Below, one piece after another: positions 1-9,386 of a stretch of 42,411 bases of DNA. Each line of letters opens with the position of its first letter. The stretch's first letter is position 1. The notes under the pieces are model-generated. The model ran no database searches. It was given only the letters and a program-made list of their open reading frames with translations, and was not told the DNA's origin. Made by a program: the position numbers and the translations under genes. This DNA comes from Gemmatimonadota bacterium (GTDB taxonomy: Bacteria > Gemmatimonadota > Gemmatimonadetes > Gemmatimonadales > GWC2-71-9): contig JAJCZW010000127.1 in the NCBI GenBank assembly GCA_029262155.1, forward strand, positions 1 to 42,411. The letters are read 5' to 3'.

Positions 1-1
1 C

Positions 2-133
2 GCGTTTCACCAGCGCATGGTCGAGTTGCAGGTCCCCTGTCTTCAGGAACCCAAGTCGGTGTTTGGTGCCAGGCTGGCACTGTACCAGGATCCGGACGGC
101 CTGGCGGTGTCGGTGGGTGAAGACCGGAAGTGA
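2..133 (+). CDS. C-terminal fragment of a VOC/glyoxalase-like protein (truncated by window edge)
   Basis: Open frame from base 2 reads AFHQRMVELQVPCLQEPKSVFGARLALYQDPDGLAVSVGEDRK*; 'lYqDPDGlavsv' is a typical VOC C-terminus; followed by a second VOC gene. Confidence 0.6.
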   Translation, partial: AFHQRMVELQVPCLQEPKSVFGARLALYQDPDGLAVSVGEDRK

Positions 134-212
134 ATCGGCTGGAACCGGAATGCCCATTGTGCCCGCAACACCATCAGGTGACACTCCGAACACCTCACCA
201 GGAGACCAAGAG

Positions 213-566
213 ATGAGCCAAGCAGACCAGGACCGGCGGATCGATTATATCGAGTTTACCACCACGGATATCGGGAAGATCAAGCGGTTCTACTCCGAAG
301 TGTTCGGTTGGGAGTTCACCGACTATGGCCCCGACTACACCAGCTTTGTCGACGGTCGACTCGCCGGCGGCTTCAGCGCCGCGGCCGAGGTGATGGCAGG
401 CGGCCCATTGATCGTGCTCTACTCCATGGACCTGGCGGCGATCGAAACTCAGGTGCGGGAAGGTGGGGGAAAGATCGTTCGCGAGGTATTCGAGTTTCCT
501 GGTGGACGGCGATTTCATTTCACCGATCCAAGCGGGAACGAGTTGGCGGTCTGGTCAGACCAATGA
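213..566 (+). CDS. VOC family protein (glyoxalase/bleomycin-resistance-like)
   Basis: MSQADQDRRIDYIEFTTTDIGKIKRFYSEVFGWEFTDYGPDYTSF...FTDPSGNELAVWSDQ; internal ATG at 213 after AGGAG-like SD preferred over the ORF-track start at 63. Confidence 0.88.
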   Translation: MSQADQDRRIDYIEFTTTDIGKIKRFYSEVFGWEFTDYGPDYTSFVDGRLAGGFSAAAEVMAGGPLIVLYSMDLAAIETQVREGGGKIVREVFEFPGGRRFHFTDPSGNELAVWSDQ

Positions 567-572
567 TCTCCG

Positions 573-1712
573 TCAGGGTTGGTGCTGATACTGCGGCTTC
601 AACAATTCCGCCTGGTAGAGCGACTTCAACGCCGACTGATCTACCCGCATGTTGCCCCAGTCGGTCAACGTCACATCGTTCTTGGCGAAGTCCCGATTGC
701 TGTAACAGAACGCCTTGATGTTGGGATCACTATTGATCAACGCGAAGTACGGGGCGAACCAATTGTCCCAGGTGGACTGGGCGTTCGGGTCCATCTTCGA
801 TGGGGCACTCTCAGGGATGATCACCGGCTTGCCGCGGGCGGCGGCATCAGCCAGGAAACTCAGCACCTTGGCGTTCAACATCGGGTTCAAGAAGTCGGCG
901 TTGAACAGATCGATGCTCCACCAGTCGACCACGTCGTCTCCCGGGTAGAAGTCCATCGTTGGAGGCGATTGGTTCAGGACCAGCTTGATGTTCCACATAT
1001 ACACTGCGTTCGCCACCCCCTGAGCCTGAAATAGCGTCCTTATGTGGCGGTAGGCATCGGGAAAGAAGGCCGGAGAGTATCCGTTCCATGCGCCATTGGT
1101 CTCCGGACTGATCCGGAGGAAGACTGTCCGATTGACTCCTTTGAGCAGTTGAGCCAGCTGCGTCAAGTCGGCGTCGAAATCGCCCGCGGCCACATCCTGG
1201 TCGAGCCCCACTGGGGCCCCGGCGGCCGACTTCTTGTTGAAACCGATGGAAAGGAGTGGAAGCTCGTTCGCGTAGGTGTCGATGTGCCCTTGAATCTGCC
1301 CCAAGATCTCATCGAACGTAAACCGAGTTTGGCCGAGGTTCAGGCCGAACCGCACCATGAAGGATTTGGTCGTGGGGAAGCCGGCGAGGTAGCCGTCATG
1401 CTCTTCCGGGTTCCAGAGCGGCCCGGAGCAGTGGAGAATCTTGTTGATATTCCCGGTTCGGAGTTGTTCGAACGTAAAGGGCCCACTCGCCGGGGGTGGT
1501 GGTGGAGGCGGCGGAGGCGGTGGGGGGGGCGGTACCGGCGGCTGGCCTGCGGGTGGAGGTGCCGTAAGACCGTCGGAGCTGTCCGGGCCGCCGGAACACG
1601 CGGCTAGGAAGAGGCCCACCAGAACCACAACCAGACTACCCGACGAGGCCCTCCGGCCCCTCCGCGCAGACCACGCAATCACCGCTGGTACCTGAAAATG
1701 CATGATTTGCAC
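573..1712 (-). CDS. Secreted lipoprotein with poly-proline linker and GH26/beta-mannanase-like domain
   Basis: Signal peptide with lipobox LAAC, Pro-rich linker, then 'FLRISPETNGAWNGY' and 'KPVIIPESAP' resembling acid/base and nucleophile Glu regions of clan GH-A/GH26. Confidence 0.65.
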   Translation of the reverse strand: MQIMHFQVPAVIAWSARRGRRASSGSLVVVLVGLFLAACSGGPDSSDGLTAPPPAGQPPVPPPPPPPPPPPPPPASGPFTFEQLRTGNINKILHCSGPLWNPEEHDGYLAGFPTTKSFMVRFGLNLGQTRFTFDEILGQIQGHIDTYANELPLLSIGFNKKSAAGAPVGLDQDVAAGDFDADLTQLAQLLKGVNRTVFLRISPETNGAWNGYSPAFFPDAYRHIRTLFQAQGVANAVYMWNIKLVLNQSPPTMDFYPGDDVVDWWSIDLFNADFLNPMLNAKVLSFLADAAARGKPVIIPESAPSKMDPNAQSTWDNWFAPYFALINSDPNIKAFCYSNRDFAKNDVTLTDWGNMRVDQSALKSLYQAELLKPQYQHQP

Positions 1713-1888
1713 GGAGCCCGCCTCTCCTTCCGTTGGTCATCACCTGGATACTTCCAGGATCAGTTACCTTATCGGAGATAAGGGCAAAAAGTACGCCACA
1801 AACTCCACTGAGAAGGGTCCAGCCGTTGGGGAAAGGGGGAGGTGATTCGGGACATCCGGCGTCTCTGGTCCTGGGAACCAAGATAGCG

Positions 1889-2929
1889 CTAGTTGGGTAC
1901 TGGTTGCCACGCGGGATCCCCGGGATAGGGACCCGCCGCATTCTGGGAAACGAATCTGGGATTGCTCCCGTCCGGATCCATGATCCACACCTGGTTCGTC
2001 CCATTCCGGTCGGTCGAAAACAGGATCTTCGTGCCATCCGGTGACCAGGTGGGGTCGTCGTTCCGGGAAAAGAACGTGGTCGAAGTCAACTGAATCCGTT
2101 GGCTCCCATCGCTCTGGATACGCCACACCTGCCCGAAGGAGGTTTCCTCGCCCGACCAGAATGCGATCCACCCGTCGGGGCCGAAGTCCGGAGCATTGGC
2201 ATCGTGCGCCGTATTCAGAGAGCTCCCGTCCGGACGGGCGTTGTCAGGATCGGTGGAGGTCACCAGGCGTTGATTCGATCCGTCGCGGTCCACGACCCAA
2301 ATCTCCGGGTTGAATCCGCCGGGCGAGGTCGGCGCTGGTGTGATCATTGCGAAGGTCAGTTGACTGCCATCTGGAGACCAGGAGGGGTGCACCGTTGCCA
2401 CCGCCGCTCCGGTCCGCGTGGTCAGCTGACGTGGTGTCCCGCCCCCGGCCGGGACGACCCAAATCAGAAACCCTGACGGATCGTTGTTCCCCACCGCGAT
2501 ATAGGCGATCTCGTCGTTGCCACTCCAGTCGGGAAACATCGCGTTCCCCACCAACAGCCGTTGGTTCGTGCCGTCCTGGTCCATCGTATAGATCGCCTGG
2601 TTCCCGCCGCGATTCGAGGAGAAGGCGATCTGCTCCCCATCAGGAGACCAGCTGGGTGTTCCGTTGTCGCCTTCTGTGGTGAGCTGGTGTCGGTCGGTTC
2701 CATCGGGTCGAATCAGAAAGATCTGGAGGCGGCCGTTAGTATCCTTCCCCTGGACGGCGATCCACTCCCCGTTGCCGATCTGACCCGACCCTGGGCCGAC
2801 GATGTTCGTAGGTCCGGCAGCCGCGCTGCAGCCTTTCAATGTCAGCAGGACTGCAACGACAGTTGCAATCGCCAGGAAATGGCGAGTCTTTTTGCGGGCG
2901 GCCGAGTTGAATTGTTGGCCGTCTCTCAT
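1889..2929 (-). CDS. TolB-like beta-propeller (PD40/WD40-like) lipoprotein
   Basis: Repeated 'PSWSPDGxQIAFSSNRGGNxxIYTMDQDGTNQRL' blades; N-terminal lipobox-like LKGC. Confidence 0.85.
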   Translation of the reverse strand: MRDGQQFNSAARKKTRHFLAIATVVAVLLTLKGCSAAAGPTNIVGPGSGQIGNGEWIAVQGKDTNGRLQIFLIRPDGTDRHQLTTEGDNGTPSWSPDGEQIAFSSNRGGNQAIYTMDQDGTNQRLLVGNAMFPDWSGNDEIAYIAVGNNDPSGFLIWVVPAGGGTPRQLTTRTGAAVATVHPSWSPDGSQLTFAMITPAPTSPGGFNPEIWVVDRDGSNQRLVTSTDPDNARPDGSSLNTAHDANAPDFGPDGWIAFWSGEETSFGQVWRIQSDGSQRIQLTSTTFFSRNDDPTWSPDGTKILFSTDRNGTNQVWIMDPDGSNPRFVSQNAAGPYPGDPAWQPVPN

Positions 2930-3221
2930 TTCGGCACCGGAGCCTTGAGTGAGTGTCTTGGGTTGTCTGCTACGATAGACGCCTCTTGGGCGCTCTTGTT
3001 AAACCAGTAGCCCCCACAGCCCTCACCTGCATAACGATAGCCCGGGCTCGGGGCAACCGCCCTCAAGTGGGAATCTCGCACGGTGTGACCAGGAGGCCTC
3101 GGAACCGATCAACCGGACCGAGGACGTCTTTCGGGTTCCGGCCGTGGAGCGTACAATAGCAACATGGAAACTTCCGGCAGACCTGAAAACGCGTGAGGTG
3201 TTCCCCATTCGGGAGGTGAGC

Positions 3222-3653
3222 ATGACCATCGAAGAGATTCTACAGACCAAAGGCCGCGACGTTGTCACCATTGCCGAATCACATAGTGTGCTTGAGGCCG
3301 TGCGGCTGCTCGTCGATCGGAATATCGGCGGACTGGTGGTGATGGAGGGGCAGCGCCCTGCTGGCATCTTCACGGAAAGGGATGTGCTCCACCTCACCGC
3401 CCGCTCCCCGGGAGAACTCGGCTCCGTCACGGTGGGCAGTGTCATGACCCGGGAGCTGATCACTGCAGGCCCGAAGGACGACCTGGTGCTGGTGATGAAT
3501 CTCATGACCGAGAACAAGATCCGTCACCTTCCCATTATTGAGGACACTCAACTCGTCGGGATCATCTCGATCGGCGACCTGGTGAATGCCTGTCGCGCTG
3601 CCGCGGAGTTGGAGAACTCGCAGCTTCGGCAATACATCCATGGAGTGGAGTGA
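3222..3653 (+). CDS. CBS-domain pair protein
   Basis: MTIEEILQTKGRDVVTIAESHSVLEAVRLLVDRNIGGLVVMEGQRPAGIFTERDVL...VGIISIGDLVNA; GGGAGGTGAGC SD before ATG at 3222. Confidence 0.88.
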   Translation: MTIEEILQTKGRDVVTIAESHSVLEAVRLLVDRNIGGLVVMEGQRPAGIFTERDVLHLTARSPGELGSVTVGSVMTRELITAGPKDDLVLVMNLMTENKIRHLPIIEDTQLVGIISIGDLVNACRAAAELENSQLRQYIHGVE

Positions 3654-3690
3654 CCAAGCCGGAATAGTAGGACGACGAATGGTTGGCGGC

Positions 3691-3742
3691 GCGGGGGCGA
3701 CGAGCGGGGGCGACGAGCGGGGGCGACGCAGGCGTCGCCCCC
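3691..3742. terminator. Convergent-gene terminator/hairpin built from a 13-bp tandem repeat (GCGGGGGCGACGA x3) and its complement
   Basis: Repeats at 3691-3703, 3704-3716 and 3717-3729; GGGGGCGACG (3719-3728) pairs with CGTCGCCCCC (3733-3742); lies between convergent stops at 3653 (+) and 3768 (-). Confidence 0.6.
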
Positions 3743-3767
3743 CCCCGGTGGGACCACCATACTCTCT

Positions 3768-5261
3768 TTACAGAATGTACCTGCGGAGGTCGTCGTCTTC
3801 GATGATCGCTTTGAGGTGGGCCCGCACCTGCTCACCGTCATAGGTCAGGTTCTGATGTTTCCCATCGGGCAGTTCATAGAGTAGCTCTTCCATCAACGAC
3901 GCCATCACGGTGTGGAGTCGACGCGCCCCAATGTTCTCCAGCCGGTCGTTGGCCAAGGCCGCGATCCGCGCGATCTCCGCTACCCCGTCGTCAGTAAAGG
4001 TGAGCGTTGCCTCCTCGGCGGCGACCAGCGCCTGGTACTGCTTGACCAATGCGTTCTCCGGCTCGGTCATGATCCGGACAAAATCGTCTTGGGTGAGCGG
4101 TGACAGTTCCACCCGAATCGGAAAACGACCCTGCAACTCGGGGATCAGGTCGGATGGCTTGGAGACGTGGAAGGCACCGGCGGCAATGAACAGGATGTGA
4201 TCGGTTCGGACATAGCCGTATCGGGTCTGGACTGTTGAACCTTCGACAATCGGGAGGAGGTCGCGCTGGACGCCTTCCCGGGAGATATCGGGACCGGTCT
4301 GGAGCCGTTCCCCCGCGATCTTGTCGATCTCATCGATGAAGATGATTCCGTGGTTCTCGGTCCGGTCGAGCGCCTCGCTCACAACGTCGTCCATGTCGAC
4401 CAACCGGCGGAGTTCTTCGTCGACCAGAATGCGCCGGGCGTCGGGGACCTTGACCTTCCGCCGCTTGCTACGTTTGGGCAGCAAGTCCTGGAGCATCTCG
4501 AAGATGTTAATATCGGGACCTTCCATTCCCGGCTGTTGTTGCATGAGTTCCTGCATCGGATAGTTCTGGGGCACGATTTCGATTTCCACCTCCCGATCAT
4601 CGAGGGCTCCATCGGCCAGGAGTTTCCTGAGCTTCTCGCGCGACCCCTCACGGCGCTTTTCCGCCGCACCGCCTTCCGCCTCCGTCGGGGTCACTTCGCC
4701 CCGCGATGACACGGTGAACACCTTGACTGCCGCTTCTCCTTCGGCGGCTGGAGCGGTCGGCAGTGGCGTTGGCCCCGGCGGGAGGAGCAGGTCGAGCAGC
4801 TGTTCTTCAGCCTTCGATTCGGCGCTCGGCATCACCTCGTCTTCCCGCTCGGTCCGGACCAGGTTCACGGCCGTATCGATCAGATCCCGCACCATCGACT
4901 CGGTGTCCCGTCCCACATACCCGACTTCACTAAACTTCGAAGCCTCCACTTTGATGAACGGCGCTCCGGCCAGACGCGCCAACCGACGGGCGATCTCGGT
5001 TTTCCCCACCCCGGTCGGCCCAATCAGAATGATGTTGGAAGGCGTGATCTCTTCCCGGAGGGATTCTGGCGCCTGAGAGCGACGCCAGCGATTTCGCACC
5101 GCGATCGCAATCGCTTTCTTGGCCGGATCCTGGCCGATGATGAACCGATCGAGTTCGGCCACGATCTGACGGGGCGGCATCTCTTCGAGCCAGGGCAGCG
5201 GCTCGGACGGCGGGGTCGGGTCGGTCCCAACAGGGGGATGTTCTGGGGACGTCATGGTCAC
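3768..5261 (-). CDS. hslU: ATP-dependent protease ATPase subunit HslU
   Basis: [76 protein letters not shown]-terminal DDLRRYIL. Confidence 0.97.
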   Translation of the reverse strand: MTMTSPEHPPVGTDPTPPSEPLPWLEEMPPRQIVAELDRFIIGQDPAKKAIAIAVRNRWRRSQAPESLREEITPSNIILIGPTGVGKTEIARRLARLAGAPFIKVEASKFSEVGYVGRDTESMVRDLIDTAVNLVRTEREDEVMPSAESKAEEQLLDLLLPPGPTPLPTAPAAEGEAAVKVFTVSSRGEVTPTEAEGGAAEKRREGSREKLRKLLADGALDDREVEIEIVPQNYPMQELMQQQPGMEGPDINIFEMLQDLLPKRSKRRKVKVPDARRILVDEELRRLVDMDDVVSEALDRTENHGIIFIDEIDKIAGERLQTGPDISREGVQRDLLPIVEGSTVQTRYGYVRTDHILFIAAGAFHVSKPSDLIPELQGRFPIRVELSPLTQDDFVRIMTEPENALVKQYQALVAAEEATLTFTDDGVAEIARIAALANDRLENIGARRLHTVMASLMEELLYELPDGKHQNLTYDGEQVRAHLKAIIEDDDLRRYIL

Positions 5262-6046
5262 TCCTCCTCCGGGCCGACTCGCGTCAGGCTGACCAGGGTG
5301 ACCATTCGGTTGGCGGCGTGGAAGACCGCGCGCAGCTCTCCACGGGAGGGACAGCAGTTCGGGTCGCCGATCGCTGCCACCGGCCGCCAGAGGTGGATCG
5401 TGCCGTCCTCCCGAACAAGCCTCGTCGCGGCCTGGCCGCCGGATCCACGGCTCAGAAGGAACCCGCGGTTGAACGTCTCGTCCGATACCAGGAGGGCGCG
5501 GGCGCGGGTCTCCAGATCAGATGGCCATTCCCAGCACCCTAACGTTCTATTGTCGTCTATGTCGAGGATACACCACTCCATCATGCCTCCGGTCCCGCTG
5601 TACCGACGAATCACCTCCAGGGCCATGGCGCCATTTTCGCCCGTCTCGATGGGATTGAGGGCAAGGAGCCAAGCGATGCCGGGGTCGTCGCGATTACTGA
5701 GAGCCAGCACCGGGTTGGCAGCACCCGGAATGCCGAGCAGCACGAAGTCTTTCGGGTACCGGATCGCTTCGTCCTCGCCCCACTCGGGCTCGCTTGGACC
5801 GCACCGGCGCCACTCCCCCTCAAACGGTTGCGCTCCCATCGTCAGACGAAGCGGCGCAACCAGCGAACAGGCGTTCGCCTCGATGACGAAATCAGCGAGA
5901 CAGTTCCGGGCGGCCGTCGAATCAGGATAGGCACAGGCCGCACCGAACGCGACGATATTCGGGGCCAGGCCCACTCCGACCGCCACGACTTCAGGCTGAC
6001 ACCCAAGTACCACCACCCCCAGTACAGACCAGATAAGGCATCTCAT
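5258..6046 (-). CDS. Uncharacterised Cys-containing predicted lipoprotein, encoded between hslV and hslU
   Basis: [19 protein letters not shown] signal/lipobox-like start; 262 aa; ATGA-type overlaps with hslV (6043-6046) and hslU (5258-5261). Confidence 0.75.
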   Translation of the reverse strand: MRCLIWSVLGVVVLGCQPEVVAVGVGLAPNIVAFGAACAYPDSTAARNCLADFVIEANACSLVAPLRLTMGAQPFEGEWRRCGPSEPEWGEDEAIRYPKDFVLLGIPGAANPVLALSNRDDPGIAWLLALNPIETGENGAMALEVIRRYSGTGGMMEWCILDIDDNRTLGCWEWPSDLETRARALLVSDETFNRGFLLSRGSGGQAATRLVREDGTIHLWRPVAAIGDPNCCPSRGELRAVFHAANRMVTLVSLTRVGPEEE

Positions 6047-6609
6047 CCGAGTTCCACGATGGTCGAGTTGTGGTTGGTGTAGATGCAGATCTCGGCTGCG
6101 ATCGCCATCGCCCGTTCGACAATATCACGGGCGCTGAGTGTGGGATCGGGCAACAGCGCCCGCGCGGCGGCGACCGCATAGCTCCCACCCGCCCCCGCAG
6201 CGACGATGCCATCGTCGGGCTCGATCAACTCCCCTGCCCCACTCAGCAGGAAGGCGTGGTCGGGGTCGGCAACCACGAGCAAGGCCTCCAACCGTCGAAG
6301 GACCCGATCACTCCGCCAATCCTTTGCCAGTTCGACCGATGCGCGGGGAAGGTTTCCGGGATAGCGATCGAGCTTTTCCTCGAACCGTTCATAGAGGTTC
6401 AGGGCGTCGGCCACCGCGCCGGCAAAGCCTGCCAGTACCTTGCCCCCCTTGAGGGTACGCACCTTGGTGGCCTTCGCCTTCACGACGGTGTCGCCGACCG
6501 TCACCTGTCCGTCACCGCCGAGCGCGACCTTCCCCGCCTTCCGGACTGCCAAAATCGTGGTCCCGTGAAACGTTGTCATCACTACATCCTTGTCTTCCGA
6601 GTCATCCAC
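6043..6609 (-). CDS. hslV: ATP-dependent protease catalytic subunit HslV
   Basis: [43 protein letters not shown]...[14 protein letters not shown]; start may be the internal MTTFHG. Confidence 0.96.
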   Translation of the reverse strand: MDDSEDKDVVMTTFHGTTILAVRKAGKVALGGDGQVTVGDTVVKAKATKVRTLKGGKVLAGFAGAVADALNLYERFEEKLDRYPGNLPRASVELAKDWRSDRVLRRLEALLVVADPDHAFLLSGAGELIEPDDGIVAAGAGGSYAVAAARALLPDPTLSARDIVERAMAIAAEICIYTNHNSTIVELG

Positions 6610-7555
6610 CCCGGGGGTGCGCCTGCCGATACACGTTCTTCAGGCGCTCCACACTGGTATGGGTATAGATCTGTGTCGTCGAGAGTGACGCGTGCCCCAA
6701 CAGTTCTTGCACCGACCGGAGGTCCGCTCCGGCATCGAGCAAGTGGGTTGCAAACGAATGCCTGAGGGCATGCACGCCCAACTCATCGCCTCCGATTGCG
6801 TCGAATAGTCTGTGCATCCTCCGTTGAATCCCCACCGCTGAAAGTCGTCCGCCCCGCCGATTCAGGAACACCGCCTCCCGATCGCCACCGGTCACCGGAA
6901 GCACACCGGTCCGAAGCTCAAGATAACGGCGCAGGGCACGAACAGCCTGACGCCCCACCGGAACGATCCGCTCTTTCCGCCCTTTCCCCCGCACCTTGAC
7001 TTGATCACTCAGCAGATCGAGTTCTCTGAGGTCCAGGCCGTGGAGTTCACCCAACCGGATTCCAGTGGAGTAAAAGAGTTCGAGCATCGCCAAATCGCGA
7101 ACTTCCACAAAGCCACCCTCTCGGGCGCGAGATTCTGCGGCGGCGAAGAGCGCATCCACCTCGTCCCGTCGGACATAGGCTGGGAGGCGACGTTCGCCCC
7201 GTGGGGTCCGCACGGCCCGAAGCACCGACGTGGTAATGTCATGGTGCACATGGAGGAACCGATAGAGGCTCCGAAGGGCGGAGAGGGCGCGGGCAGCGGA
7301 TCGCCGGGAAAGACCGCGTCGTTCGAACACACCCAGAAACCCACGGAGGCCGAGCCGATCGACGGTGGCCCAGTGCCAAGCACCCACCCCACCGTAGTAA
7401 TCATCGGCGAAGGCGATGAACTGCTCCAAGTCTCGGCGATAGGCCTTGAGCGTGTTCGGTGCGTGTCCCCGCTCGGTGTCCCCATGCTTGAGAAACGCTT
7501 CCAGCAGATCGGTCGGGGACGGCGCTCGGCGACTCATTGGGCTGTCGCCCACCAC
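6602..7555 (-). CDS. xerC: Tyrosine recombinase XerC-like
   Basis: Catalytic residues R (STGIRLGEL), K (VRGKGRKER), HxxR ([12 protein letters not shown]), H ([10 protein letters not shown]), Y (IYTH); position between trmFO and hslV. Confidence 0.93.
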   Translation of the reverse strand: MVGDSPMSRRAPSPTDLLEAFLKHGDTERGHAPNTLKAYRRDLEQFIAFADDYYGGVGAWHWATVDRLGLRGFLGVFERRGLSRRSAARALSALRSLYRFLHVHHDITTSVLRAVRTPRGERRLPAYVRRDEVDALFAAAESRAREGGFVEVRDLAMLELFYSTGIRLGELHGLDLRELDLLSDQVKVRGKGRKERIVPVGRQAVRALRRYLELRTGVLPVTGGDREAVFLNRRGGRLSAVGIQRRMHRLFDAIGGDELGVHALRHSFATHLLDAGADLRSVQELLGHASLSTTQIYTHTSVERLKNVYRQAHPRGG

Positions 7556-8850
7556 GCCGCGGTCTCGTCCAACCCGCGCTTCGCGAGACGGCTCCGCTTC
7601 TCGGCCTTTCGTATCCGCCCAACCCCGGCGAGGGGGTCAACCAGTCCGAAGTTGGCATTCATCGGTTGGAAGTGTTTCGGATCGGCGTCGCGTAGGTAGC
7701 GACAGAGGCCACCCAGCATGGTCGTCGGTGGGGGTACGACTGGCGGACGACCCTGGAGGTGTCGGGAGAGGTTCAGACCGGCGAGCCATCCCGTTGCAAC
7801 CGACTCGGTGTACCCTTCGACCCCGGTAATCTGCCCGGCGAGGAAGAGTCCACTCTCGCCGACCCGGAGTCCCTCGGCGAGGCATGCCGGGCTATTCACG
7901 TAGCTGTTCCGGTGGATGCTCCCGAATCGCAGAAACTCCACATGAGCCATTCCGGGAAGCGCCCGCAGGATCCGCTGTTGATCAGGGATGCGGAGGCGGG
8001 TCTGGAATCCGACCAGGTTCCACATCTGTCCGGCCTGATCTTCCCGTCGGAGTTGGATCACGGCGTGGGCGATCTGGCCCGTCCGTGGATCCGGCAACCC
8101 AACCGGCTTAAGCGGTCCAAACCGGAGCGTCTCCGGTCCGCGCCGGGCCATCTCCTCGACCGGGAGACAGCCCTCAAAGTAGGGGACCTCGTCGAAGTCA
8201 TGACCTTGATAGGGATCGGCTGCAGTCAACCCCGCGATCAGTTCCGTGTACGCGGATTCGGTCAGTGGGACATTGAGATAGTCATCTCCGGCGCCCTTGC
8301 CGTAGCGGGACGCGAGGAAGAGCTGGCTGCGGTCGAGCGAGTCGTCGGCGACAATCGGCGCGATCGCATCGTAAAAGGCCAAGGCGTCGGCCCCGAGTCG
8401 ATCGGTGAGGGCCTGGGCCAATCGGTCGGTCGTGAGCGGGCCGGTGGCAACGATCCCGACCTCGGGCAGCGTCTCGACTTCCTCTTCCACTACCGTGATC
8501 TTCGGGTGGGTGCGGACGCGACGATCGACCTCGGTGGCAAAGGCCTCGCGATCGACCACCAGTGCGGTTCCCCCCGGGATGCTCGTGTCAGCAGCCACCG
8601 CCATGATGAGGCTCCCGACCTGGCCTAACTCGGCCTTCAACAAACCATGCGCGTTGGTGATATCGACCGACTTGAACGAGTTACTGCAGACCAACTCCGC
8701 GAGCGTACCCGTCTGATGGGCCGGGGTCGGCCGACCGGGGCGCATCTCGTGGATGGTCACCCGGTGCCCGCGTTCGGCGAGGGTCCAGGCCGCTTCCGAC
8801 CCGGCGAGGCCACCACCGATGATCACCGCCTCAGGTGGCACTCCGGTCAT
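7534..8850 (-). CDS. trmFO: Methylenetetrahydrofolate-tRNA-(uracil-5-)-methyltransferase TrmFO
   Basis: VIIGGGLAGSEAAWTLAERGHRVTIHEMRP, ELVCSNSFKS, GQITGVEGYTESVATGWLAG; start MTGVPPEAV at 8850 preferred over the track start. Confidence 0.96.
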   Translation of the reverse strand: MTGVPPEAVIIGGGLAGSEAAWTLAERGHRVTIHEMRPGRPTPAHQTGTLAELVCSNSFKSVDITNAHGLLKAELGQVGSLIMAVAADTSIPGGTALVVDREAFATEVDRRVRTHPKITVVEEEVETLPEVGIVATGPLTTDRLAQALTDRLGADALAFYDAIAPIVADDSLDRSQLFLASRYGKGAGDDYLNVPLTESAYTELIAGLTAADPYQGHDFDEVPYFEGCLPVEEMARRGPETLRFGPLKPVGLPDPRTGQIAHAVIQLRREDQAGQMWNLVGFQTRLRIPDQQRILRALPGMAHVEFLRFGSIHRNSYVNSPACLAEGLRVGESGLFLAGQITGVEGYTESVATGWLAGLNLSRHLQGRPPVVPPPTTMLGGLCRYLRDADPKHFQPMNANFGLVDPLAGVGRIRKAEKRSRLAKRGLDETAAWWATAQ

Positions 8851-9386
8851 GCGATGGGGGGTTCGAGTAGGTCGGCAGGGAGCATCTTCACCAGGAGGCT
8901 GGTGACGGCGTATCCGTCCAGTCCGTCGGTCGGTACGGTAATGTCCGCCATGGCATAGGCTGCCGCGCGGGCCTCGGCCTGGAGGGTCAAGCGTTCGACC
9001 AAATTGCCCTCTCCACCAAGAAGTGGTCGACCGTGGCAAGCGCCCAACCGAGCAGCAGCAACATCAGGTGAGACCGCAAGGTGGACGAGCAACGCGCCAT
9101 ACTGCCGCGCTTCGGCAATCGCACCGGGTTCGGCGGCCCATCCCGCACCAAGCGCCAACACCGTTGGCGGCGCCTGGAGCATCTCAAGCAGGAGACGCCG
9201 TTCCTCGGCCCGAAAAAACTTCTCTCCGTCGGTCGCGAAGATTTCGGCGATCGTCCGTCCAGACAATCCTTCTACCACTTGATCGATATCGAGATAATGG
9301 GCGCGAAGCCGAACGGACAGCAGGGGTCCTACGGTGGACTTTCCCGCACCCGACAGACCGGTCAACAGCACGTGTCGTTTCAGCAT
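8847..9386 (-). CDS. aroK: Shikimate kinase
   Basis: MLKRHVLLTGLSGAGKSTVGPLLSVRLRAHYLDIDQVVE...; adjacent to aroC, start overlaps aroC stop. Confidence 0.87.
   Translation of the reverse strand: MLKRHVLLTGLSGAGKSTVGPLLSVRLRAHYLDIDQVVEGLSGRTIAEIFATDGEKFFRAEERRLLLEMLQAPPTVLALGAGWAAEPGAIAEARQYGALLVHLAVSPDVAAARLGACHGRPLLGGEGNLVERLTLQAEARAAAYAMADITVPTDGLDGYAVTSLLVKMLPADLLEPPIA

Noticed and set aside
63-212. N-terminal extension of the VOC ORF starting at 63
   Set aside because: Overlaps the end of the upstream VOC frame and lacks homology; conserved protein starts at 213 after an AGGAG-like SD.
3691-3742. CRISPR-like array from the repeated 13-mer
   Set aside because: Repeats are directly contiguous with no spacers and only three copies; better explained as tandem repeat/terminator.
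6070-6765. 231-aa + strand ORF antisense to hslV/xerC
   Set aside because: Shadow ORF; minus-strand products are clear.
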